Assembly (NCBI GenBank): GCA_002067405.1
Contig: MVRP01000252.1
Coordinates: 1-5,280, forward strand
Length of the DNA stretch: 5,280 nucleotides
Source: Syntrophorhabdaceae bacterium PtaU1.Bin034
Lineage (GTDB): Bacteria; Desulfobacterota_G; Syntrophorhabdia; Syntrophorhabdales; WCHB1-27
Direction of reading: 5' to 3'
Position 1 is the first letter of the stretch; every line of letters begins with the position of its first letter. The notes beneath the pieces were generated by a model, which had not been told where the DNA came from, did not search any database, and saw only the letters and a list, made by a program, of their open reading frames with translations. Below, one piece after another: positions 1-4,834 of the stretch. The translations under genes and the position numbers were made by a program.

Positions 1-14
1 AAATGCCTCTTTTT

Positions 15-72
15 GACTTGTAATTCGAGAACCGACTCCGCACAGATACACAACGGCGTGTAACGAAACGAT
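15..72 (+). promoter_or_regulatory. Conserved 5' leader RNA of first amt gene (putative attenuator, two small hairpins)
   Basis: This leader shares its order and spacing of elements with 1574-1629 in front of the second amt gene. It opens with GACTTGTA (15-22). A weak hairpin follows: 26-29 pairs with 36-40 with one bulged C, leaving a 6-nt loop AACCGA at 30-35. A second hairpin pairs TACAC (47-51) with GTGTA (58-62) around a 6-nt loop AACGGC (52-57). An intrinsic terminator starts 10 nt later. Known ANTAR-protein RNA targets have two hexaloop hairpins with A at loop position 1 and G at position 4, next to a terminator; the second loop here fits both positions and the first fits only A1. The function is inferred; a riboswitch is the alternative. 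I could not identify a promoter, which may lie left of the window. Confidence 0.5.
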
Positions 73-100
73 GGTGTTCCTTTACGGGAACGCCTTTTTT
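73..100 (+). terminator. Intrinsic terminator in the amt1 leader
   Basis: GGTGTTCC (73-80) pairs with GGAACGCC (87-94), giving 8 pairs including one G-U, with a 6-nt loop and six T at 95-100 followed by G and four more T. It lies about 85 nt upstream of the amt1 start and after the conserved hairpins, so transcription must read through it to reach the gene. This suggests conditional termination. It could instead terminate a gene left of the window, but the matching arrangement before amt2 argues for a leader function. Confidence 0.7.
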
Positions 101-123
101 GTTTTATGAGGGAGGTTCGATGG

Positions 124-157
124 AACGCGTTTTTCGCTTCGGGGAGCGAACCGCGTT
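124..157 (+). promoter_or_regulatory. Hairpin between leader terminator and amt1 ribosome binding site
   Basis: The outer stem AACGCG (124-129) pairs with CGCGTT (152-157). The inner stem TTCGCT (133-138) pairs with AGCGAA (145-150) around TCGGGG, with an asymmetric internal loop (TTT against C). It ends 15 nt before the GGAGG of amt1. A hairpin occupies the corresponding place before amt2 but has an unrelated sequence. The role is unknown; 5'-end stabilisation or modulation of readthrough are possibilities. Confidence 0.4.
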
Positions 158-184
158 TCTGCAATTTCTTTGGGAGGAGAGGCA

Positions 185-1414
185 ATGGTTAACGCAGGTG
201 ATACGGCCTGGGTGCTGACGTGCACCGGTCTGGTCATGCTCATGACCCCGGGGCTCGCTTTCTTTTACGGCGGAATGGTGAGGCGGAAGAATATCCTCGG
301 CATTCTCATGCAGTGTTTCATTGTTTTATGTGTGTTGACCCTTCAATGGGTGCTTTTCGGTTACAGCCTTTCTTTTGCACCTTGGAACAAGTTTATCGGG
401 AATCTGAGCTGGTTCGGGCTTCACGGTGTCGGATCAGCCCCATACCCGGACTACGCCCCGGGGATCCCTCATGAAGCGTTCATGATCTTTCAGGCCATGT
501 TCGCCATCATCACCCCGGCCCTCATTATAGGGGCATTTGCGGAAAGAATGAGGTTCTCCGCCTTCCTGATCTTCACGATTCTGTGGGCAACCCTCGTATA
601 CGACCCTGTCTGCCATTGGGTCTGGGGAGCCGGAGGATGGCTGAAGGAACTCGGTGTTCTCGATTTTGCGGGCGGGGCAGTTGTTCATATCAATGCGGGG
701 ATCGCCGCCCTCGTGACCGCCCTCGTTATAGGGAAGCGCACGGGGTACAATAACAAGCCCGTTCCGCCCCATAACCTTCCCTTTACCGTGCTTGGTACAG
801 CACTGCTCTGGTTCGGTTGGTTCGGGTTTAACGCGGGAAGCGCGCTGGCCGCCAGCGGCTTGGCCGTTCACGCTCTTGTCGTCACCCACGTGGCCGCTGC
901 GGGTGCCGGGCTCACGTGGGCGCTTCTTGAGTGGATTTACACCGGCAAACCCACCGTATTCGGCACTATTACAGGATCGATCGCCGGCCTTGCCACAATT
1001 ACCGCGGCATCGGGCTTCGTTGACGTGGTGGCTGCCATAGCCATAGGATTTGTGGCCAGTCTTGTCTGCTTTATCTGCGTCAGCCTGCTGAAGCCCAGAC
1101 TTGGCTACGATGATTCGCTCGATGCCTTTGGAGTCCATGGAGTAGGAGGGATCCTCGGCATGATTGCGACCGGCCTGTTTGCCTCGAAGGCCATAAACCC
1201 TGCCGGAGCAGACGGCGCACTGTTCGGGAACTCCAACCTGCTTCTCGTCCAGCTTCTCGCCGTGCTCGTTGTGACGGTATACAGCATTGCGGCCACCTAC
1301 GTCATCTACAAGATCGTGAACCTGTTTTTGCCGGTGCGGGTAGCCACCAGGGACGAGATCATAGGACTGGACCTCACGCAGCATCAGGAAAGTGCGTATA
1401 CGGTTTTGGAGTAG
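185..1414 (+). CDS. amt: Ammonium transporter, Amt family (first of tandem pair)
   Basis: This is a 409-aa inner-membrane ammonium channel of the Amt/MEP/Rh family, working as a trimer. The ATG at 185 is chosen because GGAGG (173-177) sits 7 nt upstream; an in-frame TTG at 170 lacks such a site. Family residues fall almost exactly on E. coli AmtB mature numbering: Phe gate F102/F106 and F215, binding-site W147 and S219, D160, and the twin pore histidines H168 (VVHINAG) and H318 (FGVHGVGG). The family's NAGSA and DDSLDAFGVHG motifs are present. About eleven membrane segments are expected, with no separate signal peptide. The C-terminal tail (GLDLTQH.ESAY) is the conserved cytoplasmic region that contacts PII. 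All functional residues are intact, so an active transporter is likely. The second amt follows after 332 nt and a PII gene lies further downstream. Expression is probably set by the attenuator-like leader at 15-100. Confidence 0.96.
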   Translation: MVNAGDTAWVLTCTGLVMLMTPGLAFFYGGMVRRKNILGILMQCFIVLCVLTLQWVLFGYSLSFAPWNKFIGNLSWFGLHGVGSAPYPDYAPGIPHEAFMIFQAMFAIITPALIIGAFAERMRFSAFLIFTILWATLVYDPVCHWVWGAGGWLKELGVLDFAGGAVVHINAGIAALVTALVIGKRTGYNNKPVPPHNLPFTVLGTALLWFGWFGFNAGSALAASGLAVHALVVTHVAAAGAGLTWALLEWIYTGKPTVFGTITGSIAGLATITAASGFVDVVAAIAIGFVASLVCFICVSLLKPRLGYDDSLDAFGVHGVGGILGMIATGLFASKAINPAGADGALFGNSNLLLVQLLAVLVVTVYSIAATYVIYKIVNLFLPVRVATRDEIIGLDLTQHQESAYTVLE

Positions 1415-1448
1415 ATTATCCCGTAGCAATCAGCGTATTGTATGCCTT

Positions 1449-1477
1449 CATCATGCCGGACCTGATCCGGCATGATG
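1449..1477. repeat. Perfect 12-bp palindrome after amt1, REP-like
   Basis: CATCATGCCGGA (1449-1460) and TCCGGCATGATG (1466-1477) are perfect reverse complements around the 5-nt loop CCTGA. There is no T-run afterwards (ACTGGTTG follows), so it is not a standard intrinsic terminator, although it may help end or protect the amt1 transcript. The core (ATGCCGGA, short spacer, TCCGGCAT) resembles dispersed intergenic REP-type palindromes seen in many proteobacterial genomes. No second copy is present in this window. Confidence 0.6.
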
Positions 1478-1573
1478 ACTGGTTGCGGCAGGCGGCGGGG
1501 CATCCGAACCGAATTTCGATAAAACGGCAAGAGGAGAATGCCTCCCCGCTTGTTACCAAAAGCGACTGTTTCT

Positions 1574-1629
1574 GACTTGTAGTACTAGAGCCCAAAAAAC
1601 TGGGCGTACACGTTGGCGTGTAAGTTACA
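1574..1629 (+). promoter_or_regulatory. Conserved 5' leader RNA of second amt gene (putative attenuator, two hexaloop hairpins)
   Basis: This is the counterpart of 15-72. GACTTGTA is at 1574-1581. Hairpin one is GCCCA (1590-1594) with TGGGC (1601-1605), loop AAAAAC. Hairpin two is TACAC (1607-1611) with GTGTA (1618-1622), loop GTTGGC; it can also be drawn as a 6-bp stem with loop TTGG. Distance from box to second hairpin is 25 nt (24 in the first leader), and from that hairpin to the terminator stem 8-9 nt (10 in the first). The stem of hairpin one differs in sequence from the first leader while its position is kept, which suggests selection on structure. ANTAR-type loop rules are met only partly: A1 in loop one and G4 in loop two. 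No convincing promoter was found upstream. Confidence 0.55.
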
Positions 1630-1657
1630 ATGGCGTTCCGGGGAACGCCATTTTTTT
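1630..1657 (+). terminator. Intrinsic terminator in the amt2 leader
   Basis: ATGGCGTTCC (1630-1639) pairs perfectly with GGAACGCCAT (1642-1651), in practice a 9-bp stem with loop CGGG. It runs into seven T at 1651-1657. This is the strongest classical terminator in the window. Its stem resembles the terminator at 73-94 (GG.GTTCC / GGAACGCC). It lies about 90 nt before the amt2 start, consistent with regulated termination. Confidence 0.8.
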
Positions 1658-1675
1658 ATCTATAACCGGCTGGAC

Positions 1676-1730
1676 GAAGGCGTCCTTGTTCCAAAGCAGG
1701 ATTCGGATCAAGGACGCCTTCTTTATTTCT
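1676..1730 (+). terminator. Second, long-stem terminator-like hairpin directly before the amt2 ribosome binding site
   Basis: GAAGGCGTCCTTG (1676-1688) and CAAGGACGCCTTC (1709-1721) form a perfect 13-bp stem with a 20-nt loop. The following TTTATTTCT (1722-1730) is T-rich. It ends immediately before the GGAGGAGG of amt2, so amt2 transcripts starting upstream must cross two tandem terminator-like structures. It may be a true second termination point, or a stem that shields the translated mRNA. Confidence 0.6.
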
Positions 1731-1746
1731 ATGGAGGAGGTTTCAT

Positions 1747-2973
1747 ATGAACGCAGGTGATACGGCATGGATTCTGATGTCAACGGGTCTGGTCATGCTC
1801 ATGACCCCCGGCCTCGCCTTTTTCTACGGTGGCATGGTGAGGCGCAAGAACGTCTTGGGCATACTGATGCAATGTTTTACAGTATTGTGCGTGCTCAGTC
1901 TGCAGTGGGTGCTCTTCGGCTATAGCCTGGCCTTTGCGCCGGGTAAGGGTTTTTTCGGTAGTCTCGAATGGATCGGCCTTAACGGCGTCGGGCTGGAACC
2001 GTTTAAAGATTATGCGGCAACGATCCCTCATCAGGCGTTCATGATCTTCCAGGCCATGTTTGCCATTATCACGCCTGCGCTCATTATAGGCGCCTTTGCT
2101 GAGCGCATGAAGTTCTCTGCATTTTTACTCTTCACGATTCTTTGGGCGACCTTTGTCTACGATCCGATCGCCCATTGGGTATGGGGCATCGGAGGGTGGC
2201 TGAAAAATATGGGTGCCCTCGATTTTGCGGGCGGGACCGTCGTTCACATTAATGCGGGTATCTCAGCCCTTGCAGTCGCGCTCTTCATAGGCAAAAGGAA
2301 GGGTTACGACAGGAAACCGGTACCGCCTCACAACTTGCCCCACACCGTTCTCGGGACAGCGTTGCTCTGGTTCGGCTGGTTCGGCTTCAACGCGGGAAGC
2401 GCCCTTGCGGCGAACGGTCTCGCAGTGAATGCCTTCGTGGTTACTAACACCGCTGCGGCGGCGGCAGGCCTCACGTGGGCCCTGATAGAGTGGATCCACA
2501 ACGGCAAGCCCACGATCTTCGGTACTGCAACGGGCGTGGTCGGCGGCCTTGTCGCCATAACTCCGGCAGCGGGCTTCGTCGGTGTTCTTTCGGCGATTGT
2601 TATCGGCATAGTCGTAAGTATTGTCTGTTTCATCGCGGTCGCGATCATCAAACCCAGGCTCGGTTATGACGACTCCCTCGATGCCTTCGGCGTTCACGGT
2701 ATCGGTGGGATCTGGGGTGCCCTCGCCACCGGCCTGTTTGCATCGAAACTGGTTAACCCCGATGCAGCCAACGGCCTCTTCTTCGGGAACCCGAAGCAAC
2801 TCATGGTGCAACTCGTCGCTGTCGGGGTCACCGTGGTCTACAGCTTTGTGGCTACCGTAATCCTTTATAAGGTGGTCGATTGGATAGTCGGGATGAGGGT
2901 CGCCGAAAAGGAAGAGATCATGGGGCTTGACCTGACCCAGCACAATGAGAACGCTTACACTCTTCTTGAGTAG
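1747..2973 (+). CDS. amt: Ammonium transporter, Amt family (second of tandem pair)
   Basis: This is a 408-aa Amt/MEP/Rh-family ammonium channel of the inner membrane. The ATG at 1747 is preceded by GGAGGAGG (1733-1740) with a 6-nt gap. Compared with the first copy, the N-terminal 60 residues differ at only about seven positions and most of the rest is identical. Synonymous codons differ widely, so this is an established paralogue and not a very recent copy. Pore residues are all present: gate F101/F105 and F214, W146, D159, twin histidines H167 and H317, S218. The cytoplasmic tail (GLDLTQH.ENAY) matches that of copy one, so the same PII protein could bind both. The gene is followed after 65 nt by the PII gene with no terminator seen between them, suggesting an amt-PII operon. 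Its leader carries two terminator-like hairpins. Confidence 0.96.
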   Translation: MNAGDTAWILMSTGLVMLMTPGLAFFYGGMVRRKNVLGILMQCFTVLCVLSLQWVLFGYSLAFAPGKGFFGSLEWIGLNGVGLEPFKDYAATIPHQAFMIFQAMFAIITPALIIGAFAERMKFSAFLLFTILWATFVYDPIAHWVWGIGGWLKNMGALDFAGGTVVHINAGISALAVALFIGKRKGYDRKPVPPHNLPHTVLGTALLWFGWFGFNAGSALAANGLAVNAFVVTNTAAAAAGLTWALIEWIHNGKPTIFGTATGVVGGLVAITPAAGFVGVLSAIVIGIVVSIVCFIAVAIIKPRLGYDDSLDAFGVHGIGGIWGALATGLFASKLVNPDAANGLFFGNPKQLMVQLVAVGVTVVYSFVATVILYKVVDWIVGMRVAEKEEIMGLDLTQHNENAYTLLE

Positions 2974-3038
2974 AGGAGAAAGCGGATTTACAGCGGGACA
3001 GGCGATGGACCACCAATATTTAAATTAGGAGATCGACA

Positions 3039-3380
3039 ATGAAACTGATAATCGCAATTATAAAACCGGACAGACTGGAAGCAGTAAAACAAGAGCTGTA
3101 CAACGCAGACGTAAATCTCATCACCGTCAGCGAGGTATTGGGACATGGGCGGCAAATGGGTGTTACCGAGGTTTACCGGGGCGTAAAGGAAATGGGCAAC
3201 CTGCTCAGGAAGATCCAGCTCCTGATCGCCGTCAACGAAGATTTCGTGGAGCCGACCGTCAAAGCGATTGTCAAAGGCGGAAAGACCGGCGAGATCGGGG
3301 ACGGCAAGATCTTCGTGCTGCCCCTCGAGGAAGCTATCCGTATAAGAACGGAAGAACGTGGCGGAAAGGCGATCGGCTGA
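3039..3380 (+). CDS. glnB: PII nitrogen regulatory protein (GlnB/GlnK family), lacking Tyr51
   Basis: This is a 113-aa cytoplasmic trimeric signal protein that senses ATP/ADP and 2-oxoglutarate and gates partners such as Amt. ATG 3039 follows AGGAG (3027-3031) with a 7-nt gap. The length is typical of the family. Visible features are the N-terminal strand with IKP (8-10), the T-loop around residues 37-55 with GRQ (Q39, which coordinates Mg-ATP/2-oxoglutarate in known PII) and TEVYRG (Y46), K58, the B-loop TGEIGDGK (83-90, K90), and the C-terminal R101 and R103 nucleotide contacts. In E. coli GlnB/GlnK residue 51 is the uridylylated tyrosine; here the aligned residue is E51 (YRGVKEMG), so canonical UMP modification is not expected. 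Position next to amt suggests a GlnK-like role in blocking ammonium uptake. GlnB and GlnK cannot be told apart by sequence alone. Confidence 0.95.
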   Translation: MKLIIAIIKPDRLEAVKQELYNADVNLITVSEVLGHGRQMGVTEVYRGVKEMGNLLRKIQLLIAVNEDFVEPTVKAIVKGGKTGEIGDGKIFVLPLEEAIRIRTEERGGKAIG

Positions 3381-3409
3381 TGAAGATAGCGCGCGGAACG
3401 CCGTCTGTG

Positions 3410-3436
3410 AGGGGGTCTCATCTATGGGCCCCCTTT
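3410..3436 (+). terminator. Possible terminator after the PII gene
   Basis: AGGGGGTC (3410-3417) pairs with GGCCCCCT (3427-3434), giving 8 pairs including one U-G, with a 9-nt loop. Only three T follow (3434-3436), so release would be weak. GTGAGG (3407-3412) can alternatively pair with CCTCAC (3442-3447), giving a competing fold. It is the best candidate for the end of the amt-PII transcript. Confidence 0.45.
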
Positions 3437-3521
3437 CCGGGCCTCACCGCTTCACACCGAATCGATGTTAACGGGCAGCAAAGAAGATTCTCGATGACAA
3501 GTTCGGCTCAAGGAGAATCCA

Positions 3522-3788
3522 ATGAAAGACGCGGCCAACAAAAGCAGGCTTCGACTGGCCAGAATGGTGGGAGACAGCATCCTCAAAGAAAAAATCCTCC
3601 CAATGGAAAGGCTCAACAGGGATGCGGTCGCGATCATTGCCTCCCAGGCGAAGAATATTCTCGATGAGATGGAAGCGGAATGGGAGGCTAATTCCGGCTC
3701 TGATGAGTTGCGAGAAGGGTTCCACTTGTTGAGCCGTTATCTCGAATGTCTCAAGAAGTACCGGAAAGGCAAGAAGGACAGCCTCTGA
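3522..3788 (+). CDS. Small charged helical protein of unknown function
   Basis: This 88-aa protein is not one I recognise. ATG 3522 has AAGGAG (3510-3515) 6 nt upstream, which is the main evidence that it is translated. The composition is rich in Lys, Arg, Glu and Leu with few helix breakers, so a mostly alpha-helical soluble protein is likely. It has no signal peptide, membrane segment or obvious motif. A conserved-looking core is around residues 26-55 (LPMERLNRDAVAIIASQAKN onwards), and a basic C-terminus contains KKYRKGKK. It lies 141 nt after the PII gene, beyond a possible terminator, and 57 nt before the amidotransferase. A link to nitrogen metabolism is not supported by the sequence itself. 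It could be a small regulator or nucleic-acid-associated protein, but that is a guess. Confidence 0.7.
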   Translation: MKDAANKSRLRLARMVGDSILKEKILPMERLNRDAVAIIASQAKNILDEMEAEWEANSGSDELREGFHLLSRYLECLKKYRKGKKDSL

Positions 3789-3792
3789 CACC

Positions 3793-3820
3793 AAGGAGGA
3801 AAGAGAGAATTCTCCTTTTT
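3793..3820 (+). terminator. Weak terminator-like hairpin between the small gene and the amidotransferase
   Basis: AAGGAG (3793-3798) pairs with CTCCTT (3812-3817) across a 13-nt loop and leads into five T at 3816-3820, then CCTTT. The 5' arm, AAGGAGG, looks like a Shine-Dalgarno sequence but has no start codon at a useful distance. The stem is short, so partial termination at most is suggested. Confidence 0.3.
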
Positions 3821-3845
3821 CCTTTGATATGTGAATGGAGCCCTC

Positions 3846-4571
3846 ATGAACAAGAAGATCTGCATCCTGAAGCACGTGGAGGACGAAGGTCCCGGCCTGC
3901 TGGGAGATTTCTTTCGGGATCTCGGGTGGGAACAGGTCGTGTTTGAGCTTTATCGGGGTGACGAGCTTCCTGCGATGCTGGACGGCGTGGCGGGCGTCGT
4001 CATTCTCGGCGGTCCCATGAACGTCTATGAGGAAGACAACTACCCTTTCCTGGCGCTGGAAGACGCGTTCATCAAGATGGTGCTCAGGGAGAAAATCCCT
4101 TTCCTTGGCATTTGTTTGGGCGCTCAGCTCCTGGCAAAGGCGTGCGGGGCAAAGGTGACGAAGTCGGACTACAAGGAAATCGGCTGGTTCGAGGTTGATC
4201 TTACCCCTGAAGGCAAGCAGGACGGTCTTTTTCGAGGCCTGCCCCACACGATTCCCGTTTTTCAGTGGCATGAGGACACATTTGCCGTGCCGGACGGAGG
4301 CATCCTCCTCGGCACATCAGCCTTGTGCCGAAACCAGGCGTTCAGGGTAGGTGATTCGGCTTACGGCCTGCAGTTCCATACAGAGGTCACCCCTGACATG
4401 GTAAAGGCCTGGGCCGAAAAGGAAGGACCGAACGTGGACGCAAAACAGATCGAGGAGGACGGAGCGCGGCTTCACACACTTTTCGGGAAGCAGGCAAGAG
4501 TAATATTCACTAATTTTCAGCGGCTTCTAAGCTCCTCGGCAGAATCAAGAAGGCAAAGAGACTTTTCCTGA
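3846..4571 (+). CDS. Stand-alone type 1 (class I) glutamine amidotransferase
   Basis: This 241-aa cytoplasmic protein has the class I (triad) glutamine amidotransferase fold, which hydrolyses glutamine or a related gamma-glutamyl amide. ATG 3846 is preferred because GGAG (3837-3840) lies 5 nt upstream; an in-frame GTG at 3831 lacks a ribosome site. The catalytic cysteine is C90 in the nucleophile elbow GICLGAQ. The His-Glu pair is H178 and E180 in LQFHTEVT. The oxyanion strand motif GGPMNV is at 55-60, and the FQWHED motif near residue 143 is typical of GMP-synthase-like stand-alone family members. No synthetase domain is fused and no synthetase gene is adjacent, so the acceptor substrate is unknown. 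The last 15 or so residues (SSSAESRRQRDFS) are polar and probably disordered. Relatives are often annotated as GMP synthase glutaminase-like or gamma-glutamyl hydrolases. A connection with the nearby nitrogen genes is plausible but unproven. Confidence 0.9.
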   Translation: MNKKICILKHVEDEGPGLLGDFFRDLGWEQVVFELYRGDELPAMLDGVAGVVILGGPMNVYEEDNYPFLALEDAFIKMVLREKIPFLGICLGAQLLAKACGAKVTKSDYKEIGWFEVDLTPEGKQDGLFRGLPHTIPVFQWHEDTFAVPDGGILLGTSALCRNQAFRVGDSAYGLQFHTEVTPDMVKAWAEKEGPNVDAKQIEEDGARLHTLFGKQARVIFTNFQRLLSSSAESRRQRDFS

Positions 4572-4582
4572 TTACCTTCTTG
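4546..4582 (+). terminator. Hairpin spanning the end of the amidotransferase gene
   Basis: CAAGAAGG (4546-4553) is a perfect reverse complement of CCTTCTTG (4575-4582), with a 21-nt loop that contains the stop codon. No T-run follows (GCCGTACC), so it may be a processing or stability element and not an intrinsic terminator. Confidence 0.3.
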
Positions 4583-4729
4583 GCCGTACCTGCAACTTCA
4601 TGAGAAGAGCGGTGATTCCCCCGTTTATTATCTTGCATCCGGAAACCAGTTGTCAGCGAGCGCCTCTGCCGACGCCTTTTGACTCCTTAAGTCCGGCCTT
4701 CCGGCCCCCTATCTCTCTGAGAATCACTT
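4572..4729. other. Intergenic region without a recognised gene
   Basis: No open frame here has both a plausible start and a ribosome site. The stretch includes a small GC-rich palindrome, GGCC (4695-4698) with GGCC (4703-4706) around TTCC, with no T-run after it. It precedes the promoter at 4730-4738. Confidence 0.5.
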
Positions 4730-4738
4730 TGCTATAAT
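4730..4738 (+). promoter_or_regulatory. Extended -10 promoter for the right-hand gene
   Basis: TGCTATAAT is a perfect sigma-70 TATAAT hexamer (4733-4738) with the extended TGN motif. No good -35 hexamer lies 16-18 nt upstream (TATCTC and neighbours), which is usual for extended -10 promoters. Transcription would begin near 4745, leaving a leader of about 90 nt before the presumed start at 4835. Confidence 0.6.
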
Positions 4739-4834
4739 GATGTAGTAATTACAGGCGACGCGGCAGGCTGAAAGTACTGTATGCCGGACAGCACACCGAT
4801 AATGTCTGAAAAATAAACATAACAGATTATAGTT

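Noticed and set aside
11..25. GACTTGTAAT box read as a sigma-70 promoter (TTGACT as -35 or TGTAAT as -10)
   Set aside because: No partner hexamer lies at 16-18 nt in either leader, and a start from a -10 here would cut off the first hairpin. It cannot be excluded without start-site mapping.
434..1429. 331-codon open frame on the minus strand opposite amt1
   Set aside because: It lies fully antisense to a clear Amt gene and has a low-complexity, charged composition with no recognisable domain. It arises from the codon bias of the real gene.
1574..1629. Glutamine (glnA) riboswitch as an explanation of the amt leaders
   Set aside because: The conserved segments I know for that aptamer do not appear, and the architecture of two small hairpins before a terminator differs.
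1690..1701. Mini hairpin TCC-AAAGCA-GGA in the loop of the 1676-1721 stem, matching the A1/G4 hexaloop rule
   Set aside because: A 3-bp stem is too easily found by chance and has no counterpart in the amt1 leader.
1415..1746. Sigma-54 promoter (GG-N10-GC, TGGCAC/TTGC type) before amt2
   Set aside because: Such promoters are common before amt genes, but I found no convincing -24/-12 pair on the + strand here.
2263..2943. 226-codon minus-strand frame opposite amt2, with a similar character
   Set aside because: It is in the same position relative to the paralogue as the frame above. Its composition resembles that shadow because the underlying genes are homologous, so it is not independent evidence of an antisense gene.
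3380..3667. 95-codon + strand frame whose ATG overlaps the PII stop codon (TGATG)
   Set aside because: The overlap suggests coupling, but there is no ribosome site, the composition is rich in Gln, Gly and Arg as in out-of-frame reading, and it overlaps the better supported gene at 3522-3788.
3468..4271. 267-codon minus-strand frame
   Set aside because: It is antisense to the small gene and to the catalytic part of the amidotransferase, and has no recognisable domain.
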